Program-made: the position numbers and the translations under genes | Notes under the pieces: generated by a model | The model's input: only the letters and a program-made list of their open reading frames with translations | What the model was told of the DNA's origin: nothing | Databases searched by the model: none | Part shown: piece after piece, positions 24,690 to 32,025 of the stretch | Layout: every line of letters starts with the position of its first letter | Numbering within the stretch: position 1 is the first letter of the stretch | DNA from: Chloroflexota bacterium | GTDB taxonomy: Bacteria > Chloroflexota > Dehalococcoidia > Tepidiformales > Tepidiformaceae | Direction: 5' to 3' | Length of the DNA: 64,000 nt | NCBI GenBank assembly: GCA_026702615.1 | Contig: JAPPBY010000012.1 | Location: forward strand, 1-64,000

Positions 24690-26039
24690 ATGACGGCAAC
24701 CGACGAATCCACCGCGATGGCCGACGCCATCAGAGCGCAGTTGGCCCTCGCGATCGAGCCGCAGGAGTTCGACGGCCCGGAGTTCCGGAAGGACCCGTTC
24801 CCGCTCTACAAGCGGCTGCGCGACCACCACCCGATCTACCAGGACCTCTTCCACAACAACTGGGTGGCCAGCCGGTACGACGACATCGTCGCGATCTTCC
24901 AGAACAACGACGACTTCGACCGAGCCTCGTACGACCCGAAGGGGGACTACGAGTTCGGGAAGAAGCACGTGTTCGGGCCGAACATCCTCGAGTACGGGAA
25001 CAGCGACGAGCACCGCTTCCTGCGGAACGTCGTGGCCGACCAGTTCGTCGGGAACCGGCTTTCGGCGTTCCTGCCGTTCATCGAACAGATCGCGCGCGAG
25101 CTGATGGGCCAGATCTGGGCGAAGTCGGCGGACGACATCGCCAAGGGCTTCTCGGATACGGGTGAGGTCGAGCTCGTCCGCCAGTTCACGAACCAGTTCC
25201 CGATCCGGGTCATCTCCAACATGCTCGGATTGCCGCGCGAGGACGAGGACATGTTCGTGCGCTGGTACCAGCACCTGATCGAGGGGCTGGGGTTCGGCGG
25301 CGAGCACTTCGCCAGGGGGATGCAAGCGCGGAACGAAATGTGGGAGTACCTGGACCCGCTGATCCTGCGCGCCGAGGACGCGCCCGGCGAGGACCTGATC
25401 TCGCGCATCGTGCACGCGGAGTTCCGCGGGCAGCGCATGAACGCGGACGAGATCAAGGGGTTTATCGCGCTCCTCCTGGCAGCGGGAGGCGATACGACGG
25501 ACAAGGCGATCGCGAACATGTGGTACCACATGCTCTACACGCGTCCGGACCAGTTCGAGGAAGTGAAGAAGGACGGGGAGCTCTGGACCAACGTCTTCAC
25601 GGAGATGATGCGCTACGACCCCGTGGTCCACACGCAGGGACGGCGCACGACGCACGAGATCAAGATCCACGGCGAGGTGATCCCCGAGCGGGCCAACATC
25701 ATCATGTACCTGGCGGCGGGGAACCGGGACGAGCGCGCCTTCAAGGACCCGGACACCTACGACATCTTCCGCGACGACCTGCACATGGGGCGCGAGCTAC
25801 GCTCGGGCAGGTACCCGGACGGCAAGCACGGGCACCTCGGTTTCGGCATGGGCCAGCATTTCTGCATGGGCTACGCGATGGCGCGCCAGGAGGCGATCAT
25901 CGCCTGCACGCGGCTCTCGGAGGCGATGAAGAACCCGCGGCCGAAATTCGCCGACCACCCGGGCATCACGTCTCCGGTGATGGGCTCAGGGGGCTTCCGC
26001 GCGCCGGAAGAGCTCTGGATCCAGTTCGACGTCAACTAA
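24690..26039 (+). CDS. Cytochrome P450 (type B paralogue)
   Basis: A 449-residue P450, the tandem duplicate of 23264-24616. It has the same I-helix (LLAAGGDTTDKA), K-helix (EMMRYDPVVH) and heme loop (GFGMGQHFCMGYAMA). Differences cluster in the N-terminal substrate-recognition region and before the K-helix, where this copy is one residue shorter. An ACAGGAG lies upstream of the ATG. A ferredoxin gene follows after 25 bp, probably its redox partner. No ferredoxin reductase is encoded nearby. Confidence 0.95.
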   Translation: MTATDESTAMADAIRAQLALAIEPQEFDGPEFRKDPFPLYKRLRDHHPIYQDLFHNNWVASRYDDIVAIFQNNDDFDRASYDPKGDYEFGKKHVFGPNILEYGNSDEHRFLRNVVADQFVGNRLSAFLPFIEQIARELMGQIWAKSADDIAKGFSDTGEVELVRQFTNQFPIRVISNMLGLPREDEDMFVRWYQHLIEGLGFGGEHFARGMQARNEMWEYLDPLILRAEDAPGEDLISRIVHAEFRGQRMNADEIKGFIALLLAAGGDTTDKAIANMWYHMLYTRPDQFEEVKKDGELWTNVFTEMMRYDPVVHTQGRRTTHEIKIHGEVIPERANIIMYLAAGNRDERAFKDPDTYDIFRDDLHMGRELRSGRYPDGKHGHLGFGMGQHFCMGYAMARQEAIIACTRLSEAMKNPRPKFADHPGITSPVMGSGGFRAPEELWIQFDVN

Positions 26040-26064
26040 AGGCCTAGCAAGGACGGGGGAAACG

Positions 26065-26262
26065 ATGCGAGTCAAGGTCGATTTGAAGAAGTGCACGAAG
26101 AGCGGGGAGTGCTACTACAACCATCCGGCGCTCTTCCAGGTCGACAGCGAAGGCTTCCCCGTCATCCAGATGGACCCGCTTGAGGGCGAGGACATGGAGA
26201 TTGAGGCCGTGCAGGCCTCGGAGGTCTGCCCCGTCGAAGCGATCACGGTGGAGGACGAGTAG
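26065..26262 (+). CDS. [3Fe-4S]-type ferredoxin of a P450 system
   Basis: A 65-residue ferredoxin likely to pass electrons to the adjacent P450s. Its three cluster cysteines are visible in the spacing C-x5-C (KKCTKSGECY) and, near the C-terminus, CPVEAIT. The usual fourth cysteine of a 4Fe-4S cluster is absent, which marks the 3Fe-4S class common next to actinobacterial-type P450s. It resembles the ferredoxin at 30189-30386. GGGGGA lies before the ATG. Confidence 0.92.
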   Translation: MRVKVDLKKCTKSGECYYNHPALFQVDSEGFPVIQMDPLEGEDMEIEAVQASEVCPVEAITVEDE

Positions 26263-26283
26263 CCCGCCGCCGCCTTCCTTGAC

Positions 26284-27087
26284 TCAGTAGTGGATGGCGC
26301 GCCCGACGCCGCCGCCGGCGGCGATCGTGTCGCCGTGGATGGCGACTGACTTCGGCGAGGCGAGGAAGGCCACGACGCTGGCGATGTCGGACGCATCGAT
26401 GATGCGACGGACGGAGTTGCCCTGGGCCGCTCGTTCCGTGGCCTCTTCGACTGAGATGCCCTGCTCGGAGGCGCGGTGGGCCATGAGGTCGGGCATGCGC
26501 TCCGTCCAGGTTAGGCCGGGGTGGACAACGGTGACGTTGATGCCGTGGGGCCCGAGCTCGTCGGCGAGGTTCTTCGTGAGGGCGGCGACGGCGACGTTGC
26601 GCATGCTGCCGATGGCCGTTCCCGACTGGCGGGCAGCCATGCCGCTGATGTTGATGATGCGTCCCCAGCCGTTCGCCTTGAGGTGGGGAGCGGCGGCGCG
26701 GGCGCAGCGCAGGTAGCCCAGCACCTTCGTGTTCATCTCCTCCTCGAAGTTGGCGTCGGTCGTGCTCTCGAGGGTGGGAGTGGCGCCGGCGCCGCCACCG
26801 GGGCGGGCGGCGTTATTCACGAGGATGTCGAGGCGCCCAAGCTGCTCGACGGCGCTGGCGACCATGGCGTCGACGGCGGGGGTGCTGCCCGTGTCGCAGA
26901 CGATGGGGATGATGCGGCGGCCGGTCTCGGCCGCGAGTTCGGCGGCTGTCGCGTCGAGGGTCTCCTTCGTGCGGGCGGCGATGGCGACATCGACGCCTTC
27001 CTCCGCGAGGGTGCGCGCGATCGCCTTGCCGATGCCCTTGCTGCCCCCGGTAACGAGTGCGGCCTTGCCTTCCAGTTCGAGGTCCAT
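26284..27087 (-). CDS. Short-chain dehydrogenase/reductase with atypical active site
   Basis: A Rossmann-fold SDR of 267 residues. The cofactor motif TGGSKGIGKAIA and the NNAARPGG motif are clear. The segment after the catalytic serine region (INISGMAARQSGTAIGSMRN) lacks the YxxxK pair: the aligned positions read Gly and Asn. It may reduce a hydroxy/keto substrate by a modified mechanism, or be a binding or partner protein. It is downstream of an ABM-like gene (4-bp gap) on the same strand and converges on the P450/ferredoxin run. Confidence 0.85.
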   Translation of the reverse strand: MDLELEGKAALVTGGSKGIGKAIARTLAEEGVDVAIAARTKETLDATAAELAAETGRRIIPIVCDTGSTPAVDAMVASAVEQLGRLDILVNNAARPGGGAGATPTLESTTDANFEEEMNTKVLGYLRCARAAAPHLKANGWGRIINISGMAARQSGTAIGSMRNVAVAALTKNLADELGPHGINVTVVHPGLTWTERMPDLMAHRASEQGISVEEATERAAQGNSVRRIIDASDIASVVAFLASPKSVAIHGDTIAAGGGVGRAIHY

Positions 27088-27091
27088 GGCG

Positions 27092-27499
27092 CTAGCGGAG
27101 CGAGGCCCACCAGTCGGGCACGGCGACGCGCAGGATCTCGTCGTAGGTCCTGGCGATCTCGGGGGCGTCGGCGGGAACGTCCTGCTGGTTGGTGGGAGGC
27201 AGCGGGGAGGCGCCCTGTATGGGGTCGACCCACTCGATGCCCTCTTCCTCGATGACCTCCATCAGGGGCGGGGTGGCGTCCTCGTGGTGGTCGCTGATCT
27301 GGTGCTTGATGAGGAAGGTGTTGTAGTCGGGGAAGGAGAGGATGCAGTAGTAGCTGCGGGGCTCCTGCCCGCGCCACATCTCGTAGCGAAGAACATCGCT
27401 TTCGAGGGAATGGGTCTTCTCGTAGAGGTCCTTCTGGATCTCTTCGTAGCGGGCCTCCATGCCCTCCTTGACCTTGAGCGTGATGAGCACGGTCGCCAT
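27092..27499 (-). CDS. ABM/EthD-like dimeric alpha-beta barrel protein
   Basis: A 135-residue protein whose first 95 residues look like a dimeric alpha+beta barrel (MATVLITLKVKEGMEARYEE, then YYCILSFPDYNTFLIKHQ). These folds include small monooxygenases and polyketide-processing enzymes; no catalytic set is evident. The start at 27499 is chosen for the GGAGG upstream; the longer upstream reading is low-complexity. It is the first gene of a two-gene unit with the SDR, close to the P450 cluster, so a role in the same pathway is plausible. Confidence 0.7.
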   Translation of the reverse strand: MATVLITLKVKEGMEARYEEIQKDLYEKTHSLESDVLRYEMWRGQEPRSYYCILSFPDYNTFLIKHQISDHHEDATPPLMEVIEEEGIEWVDPIQGASPLPPTNQQDVPADAPEIARTYDEILRVAVPDWWASLR

Positions 27500-27578
27500 T
27501 GGGGCGTTCCTCCGGGTGTGGGGTCTGGCAGGCGGCACGATACGGCGGGGCGAGCGGAGGCGGCAAGGGAGGGGCAGG

Positions 27579-28373
27579 TCAGGGGCGGTAGCGGGTCCGG
27601 AAGCCCACGACAATGCCGAGCACGGCCAGGGCGGTAGCGAGCACGGCGAACACGTTCACGGCAATGGGGACCGCGCCGTGCGGGGTGGGGGCGAGGCCGG
27701 TGCCGGTGTCGCCGGGGGCGGGAGGGTCGGCGGGGATCAGGGGCATATATTTCCCACCGGGATAGCTGACGAGTGGCTCATAGTCCATGGCGAAGATGCT
27801 GACCGACTCCACATCCAAGTCAAAGTGCAGAGTCGCCTCGTAGTACGCCTGTCCGCGCCCTTCTTGTTCGTGCATGACCCCCTTGACAACCCAGAAGACA
27901 CCGGGAGTCGGAGCCGGAGTGTATTCGCCTTCAGTGAGGGCCACCCCTTCAACCGTGCAACGGGTTGCCCTGTACCTCGGCAGGTCACGCCAACTCTGCC
28001 TCTCTTCCCTCTGCTTGTTCAGCCACTGTGAGACGGAGCCGCACACCTCACGAGTGGCCTGTCCCATTGGCCACCAGAACACATACTCCAGTTCAGGGCC
28101 GGCGTAGTAGTCCCACGCAGACCCGACGAAGACTGCAGTCCTCCCATTCCACGACAACAGGCCATGGCCCTCCCATCGAGGCTCATCACTCCACCTTCCT
28201 TCACACTCGACTATCTCCAACTCCGGGTAGCCCTCTGCGAGACCCTCGAACCACTCGCACGGGGGAGACTCACCCTGGCCTTCTTGCGCGGTGACCCGCC
28301 CCGTGGCTCCTGCCAACATGAGGCCAGCGGCGAACAGCGCTCCCATGGCCAGCATCCAGGCTCGTGAGTTCAT
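27579..28373 (-). CDS. Secreted protein with signal peptide and C-terminal DTGTG-type membrane anchor
   Basis: No family was recognised. The N-terminus has a signal peptide (LAMGALFAAGLMLAGATGRVTAQ). The middle is a globular region with several cysteines (CEWF, CEGRW, CGSV, CTVE) and many aromatics. Near the C-terminus the motif GDTGTG is followed by a Thr/Pro hinge, a hydrophobic helix (INVFAVLATALAVLGIVVGF reads as AVNVFAVLATALAVLGIVVG here) and the basic tail RTRYRP. The same layout ends the protein at 37587-38162. A TACGGT box lies 8 nt before the start. Confidence 0.7.
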   Translation of the reverse strand: MNSRAWMLAMGALFAAGLMLAGATGRVTAQEGQGESPPCEWFEGLAEGYPELEIVECEGRWSDEPRWEGHGLLSWNGRTAVFVGSAWDYYAGPELEYVFWWPMGQATREVCGSVSQWLNKQREERQSWRDLPRYRATRCTVEGVALTEGEYTPAPTPGVFWVVKGVMHEQEGRGQAYYEATLHFDLDVESVSIFAMDYEPLVSYPGGKYMPLIPADPPAPGDTGTGLAPTPHGAVPIAVNVFAVLATALAVLGIVVGFRTRYRP

Positions 28374-28381
28374 GCGGCCGC

Positions 28382-28387
28382 ACCGTA
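28382..28387 (-). promoter_or_regulatory. -10-like box placed for leaderless transcription of the anchored protein gene
   Basis: TACGGT on the minus strand leaves 8 nt to the ATG at 28373, with no ribosome binding site between. Confidence 0.35.
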
Positions 28388-28446
28388 GCACCCGGATTGG
28401 CGAATTACACCGTCCGTTTGGGCCGATCTGCGGGTGTCGATACGGG

Positions 28447-28452
28447 TAGGAT
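28447..28452 (+). promoter_or_regulatory. -10-like box of the fourth P450 gene
   Basis: TAGGAT is set in GGGTAGGATTGG, which recurs exactly before the amidohydrolase gene (31984-31995). The P450 start is 51 nt downstream. Confidence 0.4.
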
Positions 28453-28503
28453 TGGCGGCACGAAATTCGGACTCAAGCGGCGAGCGCCGCGGGGAGGACA
28501 GCC

Positions 28504-29847
28504 ATGCAGCGAGCGACTTCAGATGCCCCACACGCGACGGGCCACCGCCAGGAGCAGGTCACCGGGTGCCCGGTCAATCTGGACGATGTCGACCTCTTCT
28601 CGCCGGGGGCGCAGGAGTACTGGTTCGACTCATACAAGATCCTTCACGACGAGGCGCCCATTCATAAAATCCCCGGCGAGGGGGCGATCCCCGGCTCCGA
28701 TGCCTACATCCTGACGAAGTACGACGACATCGCGATGGTCGTTCGGGATCCGGAGACGTTCGAGTTCTACAACGCGGCCGAGGGCGACGAGGCGGCGCAG
28801 GAGATCTTCCGGGAGAAGGGCTTCGGCACGATCACCGACACCTGGGACACGCTCCGCCCGAACCTGGAGGAGCACAAGCGCCACCGGATGGAACTCACGG
28901 ACCCCTGGGTGGCCCTGCCCGCGGCCGAGCGCCATACGCCCATGATCACGAAGGCCGCGAACGACCTGATGGACAAGTGGATCGAGAAGGGCGAGGTGGA
29001 GCTGGTGAAGGCCTTCGCGGCGCCGCTTCCCCAGATCGTGATCACGACGATCCTCGGCTTCCCTCTGGAGGACATGGGCAAGACGCGCATCTGGGAGGAG
29101 GAGCAGGTCAAGCGGTTCGTGTACGGCTTCAGCCACAAGAACCTGCTGACCCCGGAGCAGGAGAAGGCGAACGCGGAAGCGCTCGTCGCCTTCCAGCACT
29201 ACATCGGGGAGCAGATCGAGGACAAGCGGCAGAACCCCAAGGACGACATGATCACGTTCCTGATCAACGTCGAGTACGGGCCGGAAAAGCGAAGGCTGAC
29301 GGACCCGGAGATCGCGAGCGTCGTGTACGGGATGCACATCGGCGGGAACGAGACGACGCAGTACGCGCTCACGGCCGAGGCGATGCTGCTAGCGCAGCAG
29401 CCCGATCTGGTCGAGGAGCTGCGGGCGGACCGCTCGAAGGTGCGGTTCTTCGTGGAAGAAGCGCTGCGGCTGTACGCACCTACGCAGGGGCTCTCGACGC
29501 GCGTGGTGATGAAGGACATCGAGCTGCGCGGCGTCGAGATTCCGCGAGGTTCGATGCTGCACCTGCGCTACGGCGCGGCGAACCGGGACCCGGACCTCTG
29601 TCCGGCGACGGACTCGATCGACCTGACCCGGAAGAACCCGGGGCGGCACCTGACGTTCTCGATGGGTCCGCGGGTGTGTCCGGGCGCGGGGCTCTCGCGA
29701 CTGGAGCAGAACATCGCGGTGAACGTGATGCTCGACCGGCTCGACAACCTGCGGCTGGCGCCGCACAAGAACGACCTCACGCACCAGCCCGGGATCATGC
29801 TGGGGCTGTGGGAGCTGAACCTCGAGTTCGACCAGCGTGGCGCCTAG
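28504..29847 (+). CDS. Cytochrome P450 (type A paralogue)
   Basis: A 447-residue P450 paralogous to 21594-22949. They share CPVNL-DVDLF-PGAQE-W near the N-terminus. The I-helix reads IGGNETTQYA, the K-helix EEALRLYAPTQGLSTR and the heme loop FSMGPRVCPGAGLSR. GGGGAGGACAGCC precedes the ATG. A 108-residue protein follows after 18 bp and a convergent ferredoxin lies just beyond. It appears to be the outlier of the P450 cluster, set apart from the others by the SDR/ABM unit on the other strand. Confidence 0.95.
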   Translation: MQRATSDAPHATGHRQEQVTGCPVNLDDVDLFSPGAQEYWFDSYKILHDEAPIHKIPGEGAIPGSDAYILTKYDDIAMVVRDPETFEFYNAAEGDEAAQEIFREKGFGTITDTWDTLRPNLEEHKRHRMELTDPWVALPAAERHTPMITKAANDLMDKWIEKGEVELVKAFAAPLPQIVITTILGFPLEDMGKTRIWEEEQVKRFVYGFSHKNLLTPEQEKANAEALVAFQHYIGEQIEDKRQNPKDDMITFLINVEYGPEKRRLTDPEIASVVYGMHIGGNETTQYALTAEAMLLAQQPDLVEELRADRSKVRFFVEEALRLYAPTQGLSTRVVMKDIELRGVEIPRGSMLHLRYGAANRDPDLCPATDSIDLTRKNPGRHLTFSMGPRVCPGAGLSRLEQNIAVNVMLDRLDNLRLAPHKNDLTHQPGIMLGLWELNLEFDQRGA

Positions 29848-29865
29848 CCGGGGCCGGGCAGGCTA

Positions 29866-30192
29866 GTGGGGGAGCGGGCGCTGGAAGCGACTCGCCGGCG
29901 CGCGGCCGACGTGCTCGACCGGGGCGAGTCGCTGGACCTCGTCGCGATCCTGCGGGAGGAGTTCGCGCTGGAGCCGCGGGCTTCGTACGAGCGCGCCGTG
30001 AAGGCGATCGCCGAGACGGCCGCGAGCGCGTCGCGACGGGGCTCCGATGATGGCGAGGACGCCGTCGAGCGGTGGGCGCGGGGGGTGCGGGCGAGCGGCT
30101 CGCTCTATCTGGCGCTGGGGGATGCTATCGCCTGGCTCCGCGACAACAGCTCGGAGAGCGGGAGCGAGACGCAGGCGTCGATGTTGTTCTAG
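29866..30192 (+). CDS. Small hypothetical helical protein following a P450
   Basis: A GTG-started frame of 108 residues begins 18 bp after a P450 stop codon. It is charged, probably mostly helical and soluble (LEATRRRAADVLDRGESLDL, then WARGVRASGSLYLALGDAIA). No family was recognised. Its position and the GTG with GGGCAGG upstream suggest it is cotranscribed with the P450. It meets the convergent ferredoxin gene with stop codons sharing a CTAG. Confidence 0.55.
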   Translation: MGERALEATRRRAADVLDRGESLDLVAILREEFALEPRASYERAVKAIAETAASASRRGSDDGEDAVERWARGVRASGSLYLALGDAIAWLRDNSSESGSETQASMLF

Positions 30193-30386
30193 TCGTCGTC
30201 TATGAGCGCGATGGCGTTGCCGGGGCAGACGCGGACTGCGTCCTCGGCATCTTCGACCTGATCGCCCTCTGGTTCTTCGACGATGACGACGGGGAAGCCG
30301 TCTTCTTGCGCGGCGAACAGCTCGGCGTGGTAGGTGGAGCACTCCGCCGCCTTGATGCAGCGGTCGAGATTCACGGTGAGTTTCAT
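30189..30386 (-). CDS. [3Fe-4S]-type ferredoxin
   Basis: A 65-residue ferredoxin of the P450-associated class. Cysteines occur in DRCIKAAECSTYH and, near the C-terminus, VRVCPGNAIAL, matching C-x5-C...CP. It resembles 26065-26262, so each P450 group has its own small ferredoxin. It converges on the P450-linked small gene, and GAGGA lies upstream of its ATG. Electron donors are not encoded nearby. Confidence 0.9.
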   Translation of the reverse strand: MKLTVNLDRCIKAAECSTYHAELFAAQEDGFPVVIVEEPEGDQVEDAEDAVRVCPGNAIALIDDD

Positions 30387-30547
30387 CGCGTCCTCCTCGG
30401 AGTTGCGTAGTCGCGCGCGTGTGCGGGCAGATTATCGGGCAGAGGCGGCGCGAGTACCAGCGGCGGCGCTTGACGCGCCTCTCGCAGGCTCCCACGATGC
30501 GGGCCAGACGCGGATGCGCCGGGCCGGGATCGGCCGAGGAGGACAGC

Positions 30548-31933
30548 ATGGAGCGGGACTACGACGTCGTCGTCATCGGATCGGGAGCGGCCGGGCTGGC
30601 CGCGGCGGTGACCGCCGCGGACTCGGGCGCGAGCGTGATCGTGCTGGAAGCGGACGACAAGGTTGGGGGCTCCTCGCGTCTTTCCGGGGGGCACTTCTAC
30701 GCGGCAGGCACGAGTGTGCAGCGCGAGGCGGGCATCCTCGATGACACGCCCGACGACATGTTCAGCTACTACATGACGCTGAACCAGTGGAACGTGGAGC
30801 CGGCGGTGGCGCGCACGTACTGCGACAGCGCGGCGCCCACCTTCGAGTGGCTGCGCAGCCTCGGCGTCGAGTACAAGCCGGAGCGCGTCTACATCTCCGG
30901 GATCGATACGGTGCCGCGGGGCCACCCGCCTGAGGGCGAGGGACTGGCGGTGGTGCGCGTGCTCGACTCGGAGCGCATCAAGCGGGGGGTGGACATGGCC
31001 CTCATGACGCGCGCGGACAAGCTGATCGAAGAGGACGGCGAAATCGTGGGGGTGGCCGCGGGCGACCAAGAGGTCGGCTGCGGGGCGGTGGTGATCGCGT
31101 CCGGCGGGTTCGGACACAACAAGGAGTTCATCGAGAAGTACTGGCCCGACGCGCACGAGCAGGGCGACGGGGTCTGGGCGATCTCGGGTCCGAAGGCGAT
31201 GGGCGACGGGATCGTGCTGGGCGAGCAGGTGGGGGCGACGCTGGGTGGCCACAACCGGGGGCTGCTCCTCGTGACCCCGGGGTTCGCCCGGGACCTGGAG
31301 CTGGGCGTGCCGCCCTGGTCGATCCTGGTGAGCCGCGAAGGGCGGCGATTTGCCAGCGAGATGGCGCCGTACACGGTGATGGCCGGACTCTTCAAGCGGA
31401 ACGGGGGCATGGCCTACGCCATCTTCGACGAGGCCGCGCGGCTGGATGCGGACGCGATGCCCGCGGGACCGAGCTGGACCTCGGAGAACCTGCTGGCACG
31501 GGCGGAGAGCGGCGAAATCCTGCGGGCGGACACGCTCGAGGAGCTGGCCGGACTCTGCAAGATCAACCCGGCGCCGCTGGCGGGCACGGTCCAGAAGTAC
31601 AACGAGGACTGCGCCAGGGGCGTGGACAGCGCGTACTTCAAGCCGATGGGACTGCGGGCGATCGAGACGCCACCGTTCTACGCGGTGGAGGTGCGGCCGG
31701 CGATCATCGCCTGGACGGGGTGCGGCCTGCGGGTCGACAAGGAGACGCACGTGATCGCGAACAACGAGCTGCCGATCGACAACCTCTTCGCCGCGGGGGA
31801 GGCGATGGGCACGCTGCACGGCGATCGCTACATCGGCGGGGGCGGGTCGTACGGGCCGGCGGTCACGTTCGGGCGCATCGCCGGTCGGAACGCGGCCACG
31901 GCGGCGGCCAAGAGCGCGGGGTTGATGGAGTAG
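30548..31933 (+). CDS. FAD-dependent oxidoreductase (fumarate reductase/ketosteroid dehydrogenase family)
   Basis: A 461-residue flavoprotein. The FAD motif GSGAAGLAAAVTAADSG lies at the N-terminus, the conserved GGSSRLSGGHF follows, and the C-terminal LFAAGEAMG...GGGGSYGPAVTFGRIAG closes the FAD-binding domain. The layout resembles fumarate reductase flavoproteins and 3-ketosteroid-1-dehydrogenases; which activity applies is not decided. The start at 30548 has GAGGA upstream and begins the Rossmann fold. A dehydrogenase of a steroid-like or alicyclic substrate would fit the nearby P450s (inference). Confidence 0.88.
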   Translation: MERDYDVVVIGSGAAGLAAAVTAADSGASVIVLEADDKVGGSSRLSGGHFYAAGTSVQREAGILDDTPDDMFSYYMTLNQWNVEPAVARTYCDSAAPTFEWLRSLGVEYKPERVYISGIDTVPRGHPPEGEGLAVVRVLDSERIKRGVDMALMTRADKLIEEDGEIVGVAAGDQEVGCGAVVIASGGFGHNKEFIEKYWPDAHEQGDGVWAISGPKAMGDGIVLGEQVGATLGGHNRGLLLVTPGFARDLELGVPPWSILVSREGRRFASEMAPYTVMAGLFKRNGGMAYAIFDEAARLDADAMPAGPSWTSENLLARAESGEILRADTLEELAGLCKINPAPLAGTVQKYNEDCARGVDSAYFKPMGLRAIETPPFYAVEVRPAIIAWTGCGLRVDKETHVIANNELPIDNLFAAGEAMGTLHGDRYIGGGGSYGPAVTFGRIAGRNAATAAAKSAGLME

Positions 31934-31986
31934 GACCCGCCTTTCTCTAGCCATGCCTCTTGACCATCCCACCCCATCGGGGCGGG

Positions 31987-31992
31987 TAGGAT
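31987..31992 (+). promoter_or_regulatory. -10-like box of the amidohydrolase gene with overlapping GC hairpin
   Basis: TAGGAT is set in GGGTAGGATTGG, 33 nt before the start at 32026. Just upstream, CCCACCCC and GGGGCGGG (31968-31986) can pair around ATC. This could be the terminator of the flavoprotein gene or a regulatory hairpin. Confidence 0.4.
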
Positions 31993-32025
31993 TGGGGGGC
32001 GCATGACGCGCCGGAGGATGCTCCC

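Noticed and set aside
23213-25784. Long minus-strand frames opposite the two type B P450s
   Set aside because: Their apparent similarity to each other only reflects that the P450s are duplicates; Leu/Val/Arg-rich shadows.
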